Positions 1 to 6,072 of a DNA stretch of 12,297 bases are shown here, piece by piece. Positions within the stretch are counted from its first letter, which is position 1; each line of letters begins with the position of its first letter. The notes below the pieces were generated by a model, which saw nothing but the letters and a program-made list of their open reading frames with translations, searched no databases and was not told the origin of the DNA. The position numbers were made by a program, and so were the translations under genes. The stretch is from JBEKYD01 sp052325345 (GTDB lineage Bacteria; Acidobacteriota; Terriglobia; Bryobacterales; Bryobacteraceae): the NCBI GenBank assembly GCA_052325345.1, contig JBKQVG010000402.1, positions 1-12,297 of the forward strand, written 5' to 3'.

Positions 1-1906
1 CTTCCCAGTGTTGCCAGCCGTCGTCTTTGGCTGGTAGCTTCCAGCGACGACGGTCAGCTTCTGTGATCGCCGTCTTGCCTTCCCTCTTCTGCTTCAGAGC
101 GAGTTTGGCGCGCAGATCGTTGCGAAGCCTGTCCGGCACCTTACCGAGAGCGTCGTTAGCTGCAGCGAGCTTAGCGTCGAGGATGGGCTCGTGCCTGGAG
201 AAGATGGTATCCAGATTTGAGTTCTGGGCTATGGTTTTCAGCCCGATATGGGGTACTGTTTTGCACTTCAGCCCGCCTGCGATGCCCGCAGCAATGTCTT
301 TGAGCTTGTAGTATTCGTATTTGGACGTGAGAACCCTCTGCCGGGCGATAGCAACTGCAACACGACTCGTGTCAATTGTGATCCAACGCCGCCCCCACTG
401 CTCGGCAACGCAGGCCGTCGTGCCGGAACCGCAGGTCGGATCAAGGACCAAATCACCCGCAGAAGTGGTCATCAACAAGCATCGCTCGATCACCTTGGTG
501 TTCGTCTGGACGGCGTACCGTTTTGAATCGACATACCCCGGCCTGTTCGTGTCGTCCCATAGGTTCGTGATCGGCTGCACTGGGAAATCGTCAATAAATC
601 GAACGTAGCGCAAGCTGTTTACCGAGGCTTCCAACCTCCATGCCTTGGCCAAGCGCTCAAGACCCGCCGTCGTGGTCTTCCAGTGCGAGTTAGGTGGCAG
701 AGGAATGACTTGGCCTTCGAATGTGAACGGGCTGCTCCCGGTCGCTGTTGCGCCCTCCGAAGCCGTTCTGTCCAGGGTGTATGGACGGACAGACTCACCC
801 CTCGAAAGCAACTGCTCCACAGCATCAACACCGACGTTCTCGCGCCGCCCGTCAGGATACTCGATCCTGGAATGCGCCCACCCCCCGCCCCGCCGGAGTT
901 CCTTCACCTCATAGAGTTGGTTATATCTGACTCGCTCGATATCTTTGGCATACCAGAGCAGAAAATCGAACACATTCCCAAGGTGTTCGGCCGACTGCCC
1001 GCCGGTCGTGACAAACGGGATCAGCCCCATCGTGTTCGCGGCACCCAACACCTCATCCAGCACGCTTCGAACACGGTGCAAGTTTTCGTCGCCGATCTGG
1101 ACAAAGACGCTGCCGGAGTCAGCAAGTAAGTCCTTTGCGACGACTAAGCGATCACGCAAGTAGGCTAAGTACGAGTGGACGCCGAGCGTCCAGGTGTCGC
1201 GGTAGGCCTTAACCATCTCCGGTTCCCTCGTCAGATCCGCATCGCGGTCCTTTGGATCGCGATTCCCGACTTCCGGCTGAAAGTTACTCTTGAACTTGAT
1301 CCCGTATGGGGGGTCGATATAGATCATCTGCACTTTGCCAGCGAGATCTTCTCGCCGAGCCAGCGACGACATGACCTGGAGACTGTCGCCCAGGATCAGG
1401 CGATTTGACCAGTCCACGTCGTGCTTATAGACCTGGACCGCCTCGTTGTACTCCTGCTCCGGGTCCGCAAACAGCGACCGGTTCACGTCCTCGCGCGCCG
1501 CCACTTTGAGGATGGCCTGCGTGCTGACCCGCTCGTGGATATGCAGCGCGACCGGATCGACGGCGAACGCCTTGGCCTCACGCTTTCCGGCCCACTCGAG
1601 CCACGGCTCGTAAACGCGCAGCGCCTCGGCGAGCGCCCAGGCGTCCGCCTCGGTCAACTTCTGCTTCATTGCCTTGGCCAGCAACTCGGGCAATTCGTCG
1701 GCACGGCCCGTCGGATCGAACCGAAGTTCCGGCGGGCGCCGCGGACTGTACAGGTACTCGGCCTTCGGGATCAGCGGAACGTAGCCCTCGGCTGCGATCT
1801 TGGCGGGCGGATTATTCTTCCGTGTCGCCTCGGGAAAACGGTAGTCGCTGACGTTCTTCAGTGCGTCATCCGCGGGCGCAGTCGTCGACTTCTGCTTCTT
1901 GGCCAT
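1..1906 (-). CDS. Site-specific DNA-methyltransferase, beta-class, type III Mod-like (3' end outside window)
   Basis: This frame is open on the minus strand from an ATG at 1906-1904 to the window edge (635 complete codons), with an in-frame TAG just upstream that fixes the earliest start. Two amino-methyltransferase motifs are clear. Motif IV is DPPYG at residues 198-202 (preceded by MIYI), the catalytic motif of N6-adenine/N4-cytosine methylases. Motif I is DPTCGSGTT at residues 489-497, the S-adenosylmethionine-binding loop. Motif IV preceding motif I, with about 290 residues between for target recognition, is the beta-class order of type III Mod subunits. The roughly 150-residue N-terminal segment and the region after motif I (HIGLKTIAQNSNLD) also resemble large Mod-like proteins. 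Such enzymes usually pair with a DEAD/DEAH-helicase restriction subunit; none is visible, and it would lie to the left. The gene sits inside a putative tRNA-integrated element, so it is probably horizontally acquired defence cargo. Target sequence is unknown. Confidence 0.9.
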   Translation of the reverse strand, partial: MAKKQKSTTAPADDALKNVSDYRFPEATRKNNPPAKIAAEGYVPLIPKAEYLYSPRRPPELRFDPTGRADELPELLAKAMKQKLTEADAWALAEALRVYEPWLEWAGKREAKAFAVDPVALHIHERVSTQAILKVAAREDVNRSLFADPEQEYNEAVQVYKHDVDWSNRLILGDSLQVMSSLARREDLAGKVQMIYIDPPYGIKFKSNFQPEVGNRDPKDRDADLTREPEMVKAYRDTWTLGVHSYLAYLRDRLVVAKDLLADSGSVFVQIGDENLHRVRSVLDEVLGAANTMGLIPFVTTGGQSAEHLGNVFDFLLWYAKDIERVRYNQLYEVKELRRGGGWAHSRIEYPDGRRENVGVDAVEQLLSRGESVRPYTLDRTASEGATATGSSPFTFEGQVIPLPPNSHWKTTTAGLERLAKAWRLEASVNSLRYVRFIDDFPVQPITNLWDDTNRPGYVDSKRYAVQTNTKVIERCLLMTTSAGDLVLDPTCGSGTTACVAEQWGRRWITIDTSRVAVAIARQRVLTSKYEYYKLKDIAAGIAGGLKCKTVPHIGLKTIAQNSNLDTIFSRHEPILDAKLAAANDALGKVPDRLRNDLRAKLALKQKREGKTAITEADRRRWKLPAKDDGWQHWE

Positions 1907-1926
1907 AATCGTGATAGGTCTCTACG

Positions 1927-1955
1927 ATTGTATGTCGCTGCACACCCGTTGTCCG
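1927..1955 (-). promoter_or_regulatory. Putative sigma70-type promoter of the methyltransferase gene
   Basis: On the minus strand, TACAAT (1932-1927) matches the -10 consensus at 5 of 6 positions. CGGACA (1955-1950) matches TTGACA at 4 of 6, and the spacer is 17 bp. Transcription would start about 14 nt before the ATG at 1906. No Shine-Dalgarno sequence is evident in that short leader. Called by eye only. Confidence 0.35.
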
Positions 1956-2121
1956 GTGCCGGGGGCGCCGATCGACCACATCACCGCCGGTCCCCTCCGG
2001 GCCGAAAACCCCCTTTATATATAGGAAACCCGAAAATGTCTTCCCAACGGACGCATTGCCAAAGGGGGGTAGCTTCCGGGCGTGCGCGCGAAAAGCACGC
2101 CAATGGCCAGCACGGAATCGA

Positions 2122-2201
2122 GGTCCGAATGCGGCGAGATTACGAGGTCCAGGCAGGGTCCGGAAAAGCATGGAAGAGGTCACGCGGTCCAAACGCGGTC
2201 C
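2122..2201 (+). repeat. Left cluster of GGTCC iterons
   Basis: Five same-orientation GGTCC motifs begin at 2122, 2146, 2157, 2186 and 2197. Two pairs are spaced exactly 11 bp apart, about one helical turn. The last pair has the extended form CGCGGTCCAA. The cluster lies just inside the putative element, 60-140 bp from the tRNA-derived core. It could be integrase or excisionase arm-site DNA, but no protein in the window tests this. The rest of 1907-2262 holds a promoter candidate and no gene. Confidence 0.4.
2168..2181 (+). repeat. Second copy of tRNA-Ala core sequence GCATGGAAGAGGTC
   Basis: These 14 bp are identical to 2271-2284 of the tRNA-Ala fragment (last anticodon base area, 3' anticodon stem and variable loop), 103 bp away in the same orientation. 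The bases that follow do not form a T-arm. It may be the trace of an earlier integration event or a recombinase-binding sequence. A chance 14-bp match this close is unlikely but not excluded. Confidence 0.5.
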
Positions 2202-2262
2202 AAGACGGGCGTCGGTAAGTCTTTGAAACCACGAGAGGCCAGTCCGTAAGTGATTGATCTGG

Positions 2263-2312
2263 CTTCCATGGCATGGAAGAGGTCGTGAGTTCGAATCTCA
2301 CCAGGTCCACCA
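2263..2312 (+). pseudogene. tRNA-Ala(GGC) 3' half: putative attachment site (att) of an integrated element
   Basis: The fragment folds as the 3' half of a tRNA. The anticodon stem is CTTCC/GGAAG (2263-2267 with 2275-2279) and the seven-base loop ATGGCAT carries anticodon GGC at 2270-2272. The variable loop is AGGTC. The T-arm is GTGAG/CTCAC around TTCGAAT. The acceptor strand is CAGGTCC, discriminator A, then encoded CCA at 2310-2312. The loop and variable region match bacterial tRNA-Ala(GGC) as I know it. The expected 5' acceptor strand (about GGACCTG), D-arm and upstream half are absent: the preceding 26 bases do not pair with it. Tyrosine-recombinase elements commonly use the anticodon-loop-to-3'-end segment as their core site and leave such a copy at the distal end. 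With this orientation the element lies to the left and the intact tRNA should be beyond the left window edge. Confidence 0.8.
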
Positions 2313-2358
2313 AACACATCCCTTACACACTCCGCAAGTTACGGCCTCATGTGGCTAT

Positions 2359-2369
2359 GACCTCTTCCA
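2359..2369 (-). repeat. Inverted 11-bp copy of the att core (TGGAAGAGGTC)
   Basis: The plus strand reads GACCTCTTCCA here, the reverse complement of TGGAAGAGGTC present at 2171-2181 and 2274-2284. It lies 47 bp right of the tRNA fragment, on the presumed chromosomal side. Confidence 0.4.
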
Positions 2370-2372
2370 CGA

Positions 2373-2567
2373 TTACCCCTCCACGAGGTCCAAAAGGTCC
2401 AAACACGGTCCAAAAATCTGTTTTCCACAGATGCCCGCGTGGTATGGATCGGGTTTGCGCCCAATCATGCTGCGGCCCAGCACGCCGAGCGCGAACGGAA
2501 TCAGGCCCCCGCCCTTGGGCACTTTGAGCATCCACAGCCCCGCGCCCGTCACGATGAGGATGAGGAT
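2373..2567 (-). pseudogene. Fragment of a membrane-protein C-terminus
   Basis: This minus-strand frame is open between a TAG at 2570-2568 and a TAA at 2375-2373. It reads as two hydrophobic stretches (ILILIVTGAGLWML and GGGLIPFALGVLG) joined by a short basic/glycine turn and followed by RSMIGRKPDPYH. This looks like the tail of a small integral membrane protein. There is no start codon before the first hydrophobic stretch, and the frame breaks exactly where the plus-strand PD40 fragment begins, so it looks like a truncated remnant. The last 15 or so codons run into the GGTCC repeats and are probably not native. Family not recognised. Confidence 0.25.
2387..2411 (+). repeat. Right cluster of GGTCC iterons
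   Basis: GGTCC begins at 2387, 2396 and 2407, each followed by CAAA or AAA. It matches the extended form of the left cluster (GGTCCAA at 2186 and 2197). It sits about 75 bp right of the tRNA fragment, so the motif flanks the core site on both sides. Confidence 0.4.
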
Positions 2568-3015
2568 CTACGCCAACAAGGCAACGTTATTCGCCGTGCC
2601 CTTCGATACGGACAAGCTTGAGACGCCTGGGACGGCGGAGCCCATCCTCGATGAAGTCGCCTACGACGAGTACATCGGGGCCAGTCAATGGGACGTCTCC
2701 GCGGCGCCATCCGGGCATGGCACTCTGCTGTACCGCAGGTCAAGCGGCGGCCCGCCCGAAATGGCGACGCTTCAATGGGTCGATTCAACCGGCAGGAATG
2801 AACCTCTGGCGGCCAAGCCCGGCGCGTATTTAAGTGTCAATCTTTCCCCGGACGGAAAGCGCGCAGTCCTTATGGTCGGCGAGGCTGCAACCGCGGATCT
2901 TTGGGTCTCCGACTTGCAGCGGGACGCAATGACACGTTTGACCTTCGGCGGGGTAAAGGGCGGCGAGGCGGATGTCGTGTTTCCTTTTCCGGATGTTAGC
3001 CCAGCCGGCGGCGCC
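2554..3015 (+). pseudogene. Remnant of a PD40/WD40-like propeller (Ser/Thr-kinase-associated type)
   Basis: The translated segment strongly resembles the C-terminal beta-propeller of Acidobacterial Ser/Thr protein kinases and TolB-like sensors. It opens with ANKATLFAVPFDTDKLETPG. It continues through PEMATLQWVDSTGRNEPL and the PD40 signature LSPDGKRAVLMV (near 2839-2874), and ends with DLWVSDLQRDAMTRLTFGG (near 2898-2952). A kinase domain and transmembrane segment should precede it but are absent. After about 3015 the frame stays open to 3465 but no longer resembles propeller blades. The segment is therefore truncated at both ends, probably by the rearrangements that also left the membrane-protein fragment and the att scar beside it. 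Domain identity is from sequence memory of the family; no search was run. Confidence 0.6.
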
Positions 3016-3474
3016 GCTTACCAGAAGCACGGACCGCAAAGAGACTCGGTTGAGCAGCTGCTTAGCTCCACGTTCGTGTTCCTTTCGGTTACGCCGTTTT
3101 CCCGCCTAAACTCCGGCAACGCGTGGCCGGGCGCCAAAAGGGCCTGTGCGATCATTGACTTCATGGATTCGTCGTCCGCTCAGGCTTACGAAACCTCTGC
3201 GCGCGTGGCTGCCTGCGACGCTGACATGGACTTGGCGCACCCCAACAGAGACAAAATGGTCGAGGTTATGATTGCGGTCCTGGCCGCACCCGCGCCAGTT
3301 TCCAAACTGGCGTGCCGTGGCTGTCGACGGCTGGCAACGGATGGTGGCTGCCGCCAAGCCCCGGCCGGGAACTTTGGCGGAACGCGTGGAGTTCGTTTTT
3401 GCCGGCACGCGGCACTGTTCTGGATAGACGCGCGACAGGTGGTCTACTTCGGTATTCGAGGGTAAGGCCAGCCA
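3016..3474. other. Gene-free stretch between the propeller remnant and hemH
   Basis: No recognisable protein or RNA gene is seen on either strand. The plus frame that stays open to 3465 and short minus frames lack any familiar motif. The only clear structure is the palindrome at 3293-3312. The last 50 bp must carry the hemH leader. A weak GAGGGTAAGG purine run near 3457-3466 could serve as its ribosome-binding site. Confidence 0.5.
3293..3312. repeat. Palindrome CGCCAGTTT-CC-AAACTGGCG
   Basis: A perfect 9-bp inverted repeat with a 2-base centre; in RNA it would form a CGCCAG/CTGGCG stem with a TTTCCAAA loop. No T-run follows, so it is not a standard terminator. It resembles short palindromic intergenic repeats of Solibacter-type genomes, which I recall but cannot verify here. 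Confidence 0.5.
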
Positions 3475-4455
3475 ATGACATACGACGCCATCTTATTGCT
3501 TTCTTTCGGCGGACCGGAAAAGCGTGAAGACGTGATGCCGTTCCTCGAAAACGTGCTGCGCGGGCGGAACGTTCCGCGCGAGCGGATGCTCGAAGTGGCG
3601 GAGCACTATTATCATTTCGGCGGCCGCAGCCCCATCAACGACTATTGCCGCGAGTTGCTGGCGGCCATGCGCGCGAGTCTGCCGCTGCCGGTCTATTGGG
3701 GCAACCGCAACTGGCATCCGCTGCTGGCCGAGACCATGCGCGAGATGAAGCGCGATGGCGTGCGCCGCGCATTGGCGTTGGCCACGTCCGCCTATGCCGG
3801 CTACTCGGGATGCCGGCAGTACCTGGAAAACATCGAAGCCGCGCGGCGCGAAGCCGGCGAAAACGCTCCGCTGGTGGACAAGATACGGCCGTTCTGCACC
3901 CATCCGCTGTTTGTGGAGGCCAACGCCGAACGCGTGCGGGAAGCCATGGAGCGGGTTGCCGGAGCGCGCCGCGCGGCCGCGCGCGTGGTATATACGGCGC
4001 ACAGCATTCCGGTGGCGATGGCGGCGGCCTCGGACTACGAGGGGCAGATCCGCGCCACGGCGCGCGCCGTCTCCGAGCGGCTGGGCATCGCCGCCTGGGA
4101 CGTCGCGTGGCAGAGCCGCAGCGGTCCGCCTTCCCAGGCCTGGCTGGAGCCCGACATTTTGACGCATCTGCGGGCATTGGCCGCCGCGGGCGTGAAAGAC
4201 GTGCTGGCCGCGCCCATCGGCTTCCTTTCCGATCACATGGAAGTTCTCTACGATCTGGATGTGGAAGCCGCGGATCTCTGCGCGGGCCTGGGATTGCGAC
4301 TGACGCGGGCCGGAACGGCCGGCCTCCACCCCACACTGTTGCGAATGATCGGCGAACTGGTCCGCGAGCGAATGGCCGCTCCCGAACCTCCGGCATGCCC
4401 CGAAGGCTGCTGCCCGCCTCCGCAACGGCCGGTGGCAAGGCCGGCGGACAAATGA
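3475..4455 (+). CDS. hemH: Ferrochelatase, HemH/CpfC type
   Basis: The enzyme inserts Fe2+ into protoporphyrin IX or coproporphyrin III in haem synthesis and is a cytosolic or peripheral-membrane protein. The 326 residues fit the family. The start MTYDAILLLSFGGPE is the standard N-terminus. Residues 74-81 (YWGNRNWH) match the porphyrin-cleft loop. The catalytic His is H176 in TAHSIP, and the conserved acid is E256 in SDHMEVLYDLDVE. Cysteines C113 (SGCRQY), C308, C312 and C313 (ACPEGCC at the C-terminus) resemble the four-Cys [2Fe-2S] arrangement known from actinobacterial ferrochelatases, so a cluster is plausible. The TAHSIP and GNRNWHP forms suit the coproporphyrin-dependent branch, but neither substrate can be proven from sequence. 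It stands alone, convergent with the next gene (18-bp gap), and no other haem gene is nearby. Confidence 0.95.
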   Translation: MTYDAILLLSFGGPEKREDVMPFLENVLRGRNVPRERMLEVAEHYYHFGGRSPINDYCRELLAAMRASLPLPVYWGNRNWHPLLAETMREMKRDGVRRALALATSAYAGYSGCRQYLENIEAARREAGENAPLVDKIRPFCTHPLFVEANAERVREAMERVAGARRAAARVVYTAHSIPVAMAAASDYEGQIRATARAVSERLGIAAWDVAWQSRSGPPSQAWLEPDILTHLRALAAAGVKDVLAAPIGFLSDHMEVLYDLDVEAADLCAGLGLRLTRAGTAGLHPTLLRMIGELVRERMAAPEPPACPEGCCPPPQRPVARPADK

Positions 4456-4473
4456 AACTTGTGCCGTCAGGTT

Positions 4474-5181
4474 TCAGGCTGTCTGAACGAGCGGCTTTGA
4501 GGCTGCGAGATGTTGTCTTTTCGCTTCCGCGAGGCGGCCTTGGTGGGCGGCCAAGCGTCGCATCGCGGCGTTTGAAAAATCAAATTGCGGGGGCAGGGTC
4601 TCGCGCGGGAAGTCGCGCTCCGGGTCGTAGGTTTCTCCTTTACTTGCGGCAAGTTCGACGAGAATCGCGACCTCTTCGGCGGCTTGCCGGAGGGCCGCTT
4701 TGCGCTCCTGCTGCAACTCGCGGAGCAGGTTCATGTTCTTTTCCACGCGGCGCTGGAAGCCGTGCTCGTGCAGCCCGAGGAGGTGCAGGCTCTTGCCCTC
4801 CGAGCGCCAGACGCGGGCTTGGGCGAGGGCGCCATCGATTTCGGGATGGCCGGCGGTGACTTCGTCGGGCTGGGCGAGACCGAGGGCAAAGGTGCAGCTT
4901 TCGATGGCGACGGAGCGTTTGAGCCGCCAGCGGTCGTCGGCGATGGACTGGGCGAGGTCGGTTTCCATGGTGCCGACCGGGGCGAGGGATTCGTGAAGAC
5001 CACGGCAATGTTTCTCGTACGCCATCTGGTCGGCTGGCGTTAAGATGTGGATCTGGCCGGTCGAGTTGTGTCGATAGGCGTTGCGAGCTCGCGGGTCGCG
5101 CGGCTTAGATGATAAAGCGGCTAAAAGCGTTCGTACGTCATGGTCTACTCCCGGTTTCACTGTACGCCGCGGATTGGTCAC
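4474..5181 (-). CDS. Hypothetical protein of a Solibacter-type family (NA-[YL]-[RK]-H-like N-terminus, C-terminal helix)
   Basis: This 235-residue soluble protein has no signal peptide or membrane segment. Residues about 30-60 carry RNAYRHNSTGQIHILTPADQ, recalling the NALKHGLT motif of a widespread uncharacterised family. A segment with SIADDRWRLKR follows, then a charged, probably coiled-coil helix (VEKNMNLLRELQQERKAALR). The tail contains KGETYDPERDFPRE. I recall near-identical architecture in many Solibacter hypothetical proteins, often in several copies per genome, but that is unverified. Function is unknown. The start is GTG at 5181-5179 and no Shine-Dalgarno sequence precedes it, so the start is less certain than the gene. 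The usual GLTG of the motif is replaced by NSTG. The gene ends 18 bp from convergent hemH. Confidence 0.8.
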   Translation of the reverse strand: MTNPRRTVKPGVDHDVRTLLAALSSKPRDPRARNAYRHNSTGQIHILTPADQMAYEKHCRGLHESLAPVGTMETDLAQSIADDRWRLKRSVAIESCTFALGLAQPDEVTAGHPEIDGALAQARVWRSEGKSLHLLGLHEHGFQRRVEKNMNLLRELQQERKAALRQAAEEVAILVELAASKGETYDPERDFPRETLPPQFDFSNAAMRRLAAHQGRLAEAKRQHLAASKPLVQTA

Positions 5182-5394
5182 GGCCGACGGGAAGTGCTTG
5201 TAAGTGGTTGCAGGGACAAGGCAGATTTTTCTTTTGGGGCTGTTGTGACTGAAAAAGGTTTCATTAGTTTCGCGGCCCAGAAATGCCGGGGAGGAGGCGA
5301 AAAAGCTGGAGGCCGCGAAAGTGATGCAACCGCCCGGTGAACGAAACCGCGGGTGGCGACTGCGGGCTGGAGGTGGTGGTTTGGCGAGGCGATT

Positions 5395-5419
5395 GCTTTA
5401 TGGGTGTCGATCATAAAGC
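5395..5419. repeat. Inverted repeat GCTTTATG / CATAAAGC
   Basis: A perfect 8-bp inverted repeat (5395-5402 and 5412-5419) with a 9-base loop. It is more AT-rich than its surroundings and has no T-run, so a protein-binding site or a small RNA hairpin is more likely than a terminator. Confidence 0.35.
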
Positions 5420-5534
5420 CTCATCCTCTTCGCCGGAAAAGAAATGAAGGAGGTGTCATACAGAGCAGCGGGGCCGGAACCAAAGGGCACGGGCTATCTC
5501 CACGTTCGCGGGGGAGCGTCGTGCGTTGAGCGAG

Positions 5535-5583
5535 ACAAACGCCGGGATGAGTCCCGGCGTGGCAGACTGAGAGTCCGCTCCAC
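5535..5583 (-). repeat. Two-hairpin interspersed repeat, copy A
   Basis: Two adjacent hairpins are seen. The first is ACGCCGGGA-TGAG-TCCCGGCGT (5539-5560, perfect 9-bp stem). The second is GCAGACT-GAG-AGTCCGC (5562-5578, one mismatch). Read on the minus strand it begins with the 13-mer GTGGAGCGGACTC (5583-5571) and ends TCCCGGCGTT, matching copy B at 11413-11458 in the same order. This is a REP-like interspersed element. Confidence 0.6.
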
Positions 5584-5613
5584 GAAAATTCTCGCGGCAG
5601 GGAAAGAATCCGA

Positions 5614-5632
5614 CAGGGTGTGATACACCCTG
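5614..5632. repeat. Hairpin CAGGGTGT-GAT-ACACCCTG
   Basis: A perfect 8-bp stem with a 3-base loop. No T-run follows on either strand, so it is not a classical terminator. Position and style match the other palindromic repeats of this intergenic region. Confidence 0.45.
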
Positions 5633-5728
5633 CGTGGCAAATGGGTCAGCTCATTTCCCCTGGCCGCGCGAAATGCCGGGGTGACATCAGGAGTTCGAAG
5701 ACTCGGGTAAGCGCCAGCCCTGGACACG

Positions 5729-5758
5729 CACAAAGCTGCACAAAGCTGCACAAAGCTG
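5729..5758. repeat. Three tandem copies of CACAAAGCTG
   Basis: Three perfect, directly adjacent 10-bp units. The 10-bp period (one helical turn) could present the same face of DNA three times. No function is evident. Copy number may vary between strains. Confidence 0.6.
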
Positions 5759-6072
5759 TCCGCCGTTCACGGCACTTCCAGCCAGACAATTCCATTTAGC
5801 CTCAATGACATCCAGTAACCCAGACGGCGGGCCCATCCCTTGTCCGTGCTATTCCTCGGGATGGAGGGGCAACCTCGATGTCGCGCATCCCAAAGTCCGT
5901 TTCAGCCAGCCGCAAGCCCGTAGGCTCCGTTTTCGGCGCCTCCAACAGAATAACCCGAACGGACCTATTTTTTCTCCAACCCACACAAACCACGCGGCTT
6001 GCCTTGCGGCTGCGAATCCCCTCGGTGGCATTTCTTTGTTACCATGAAACTTCGTCACGGTCTTCTAATAGA

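Larger units (their letters stand above)
5182..6072. other. Repeat-rich intergenic region between divergent genes
   Basis: These 891 bp carry no convincing gene. Short open frames here lack known motifs, and one (5494-5751, minus) simply reads through the two-hairpin repeat. The region contains inverted repeats at 5395-5419, 5540-5578 and 5614-5632 and a triplicated 10-mer at 5729-5758. It also has two copies of GAAATGCCGGGG (5280-5291 and 5670-5681). It should hold the promoters of the flanking divergent genes. No clear -35/-10 pair or Shine-Dalgarno sequence was found before aroC. Confidence 0.5.

Noticed and set aside
1421..2218. 265-codon plus-strand open frame opposite the methyltransferase
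   Set aside because: It overlaps the convincingly coding minus-strand methyltransferase, has no recognisable motif, and ends in the GGTCC-rich non-coding stretch; a shadow frame.
2237..2312. A complete tRNA-Ala with an unusual 5' half
   Set aside because: The 26 bases before the anticodon stem do not pair with the acceptor strand CAGGTCC and contain no D-arm, so only the 3' half is present.
2417..2432. DnaA-box-like TTTTCCACAG suggesting an origin
   Set aside because: A single imperfect match to TTATCCACA with no cluster, no dnaA/dnaN and no AT-rich unwinding region.
3493..4425. 310-codon minus-strand open frame opposite hemH
   Set aside because: It mirrors the high-GC third positions of hemH, has low-complexity composition and no motif.
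5178..5751. Short minus-strand open frames (5178-5414 and 5494-5751) in the intergenic region
   Set aside because: No motifs or ribosome-binding sites; the second reads through the two-hairpin repeat, so it is probably a repeat-derived pseudo-frame.
5729..5758. CRISPR-like array
   Set aside because: The 10-bp units are directly adjacent with no spacers and there are no cas genes.
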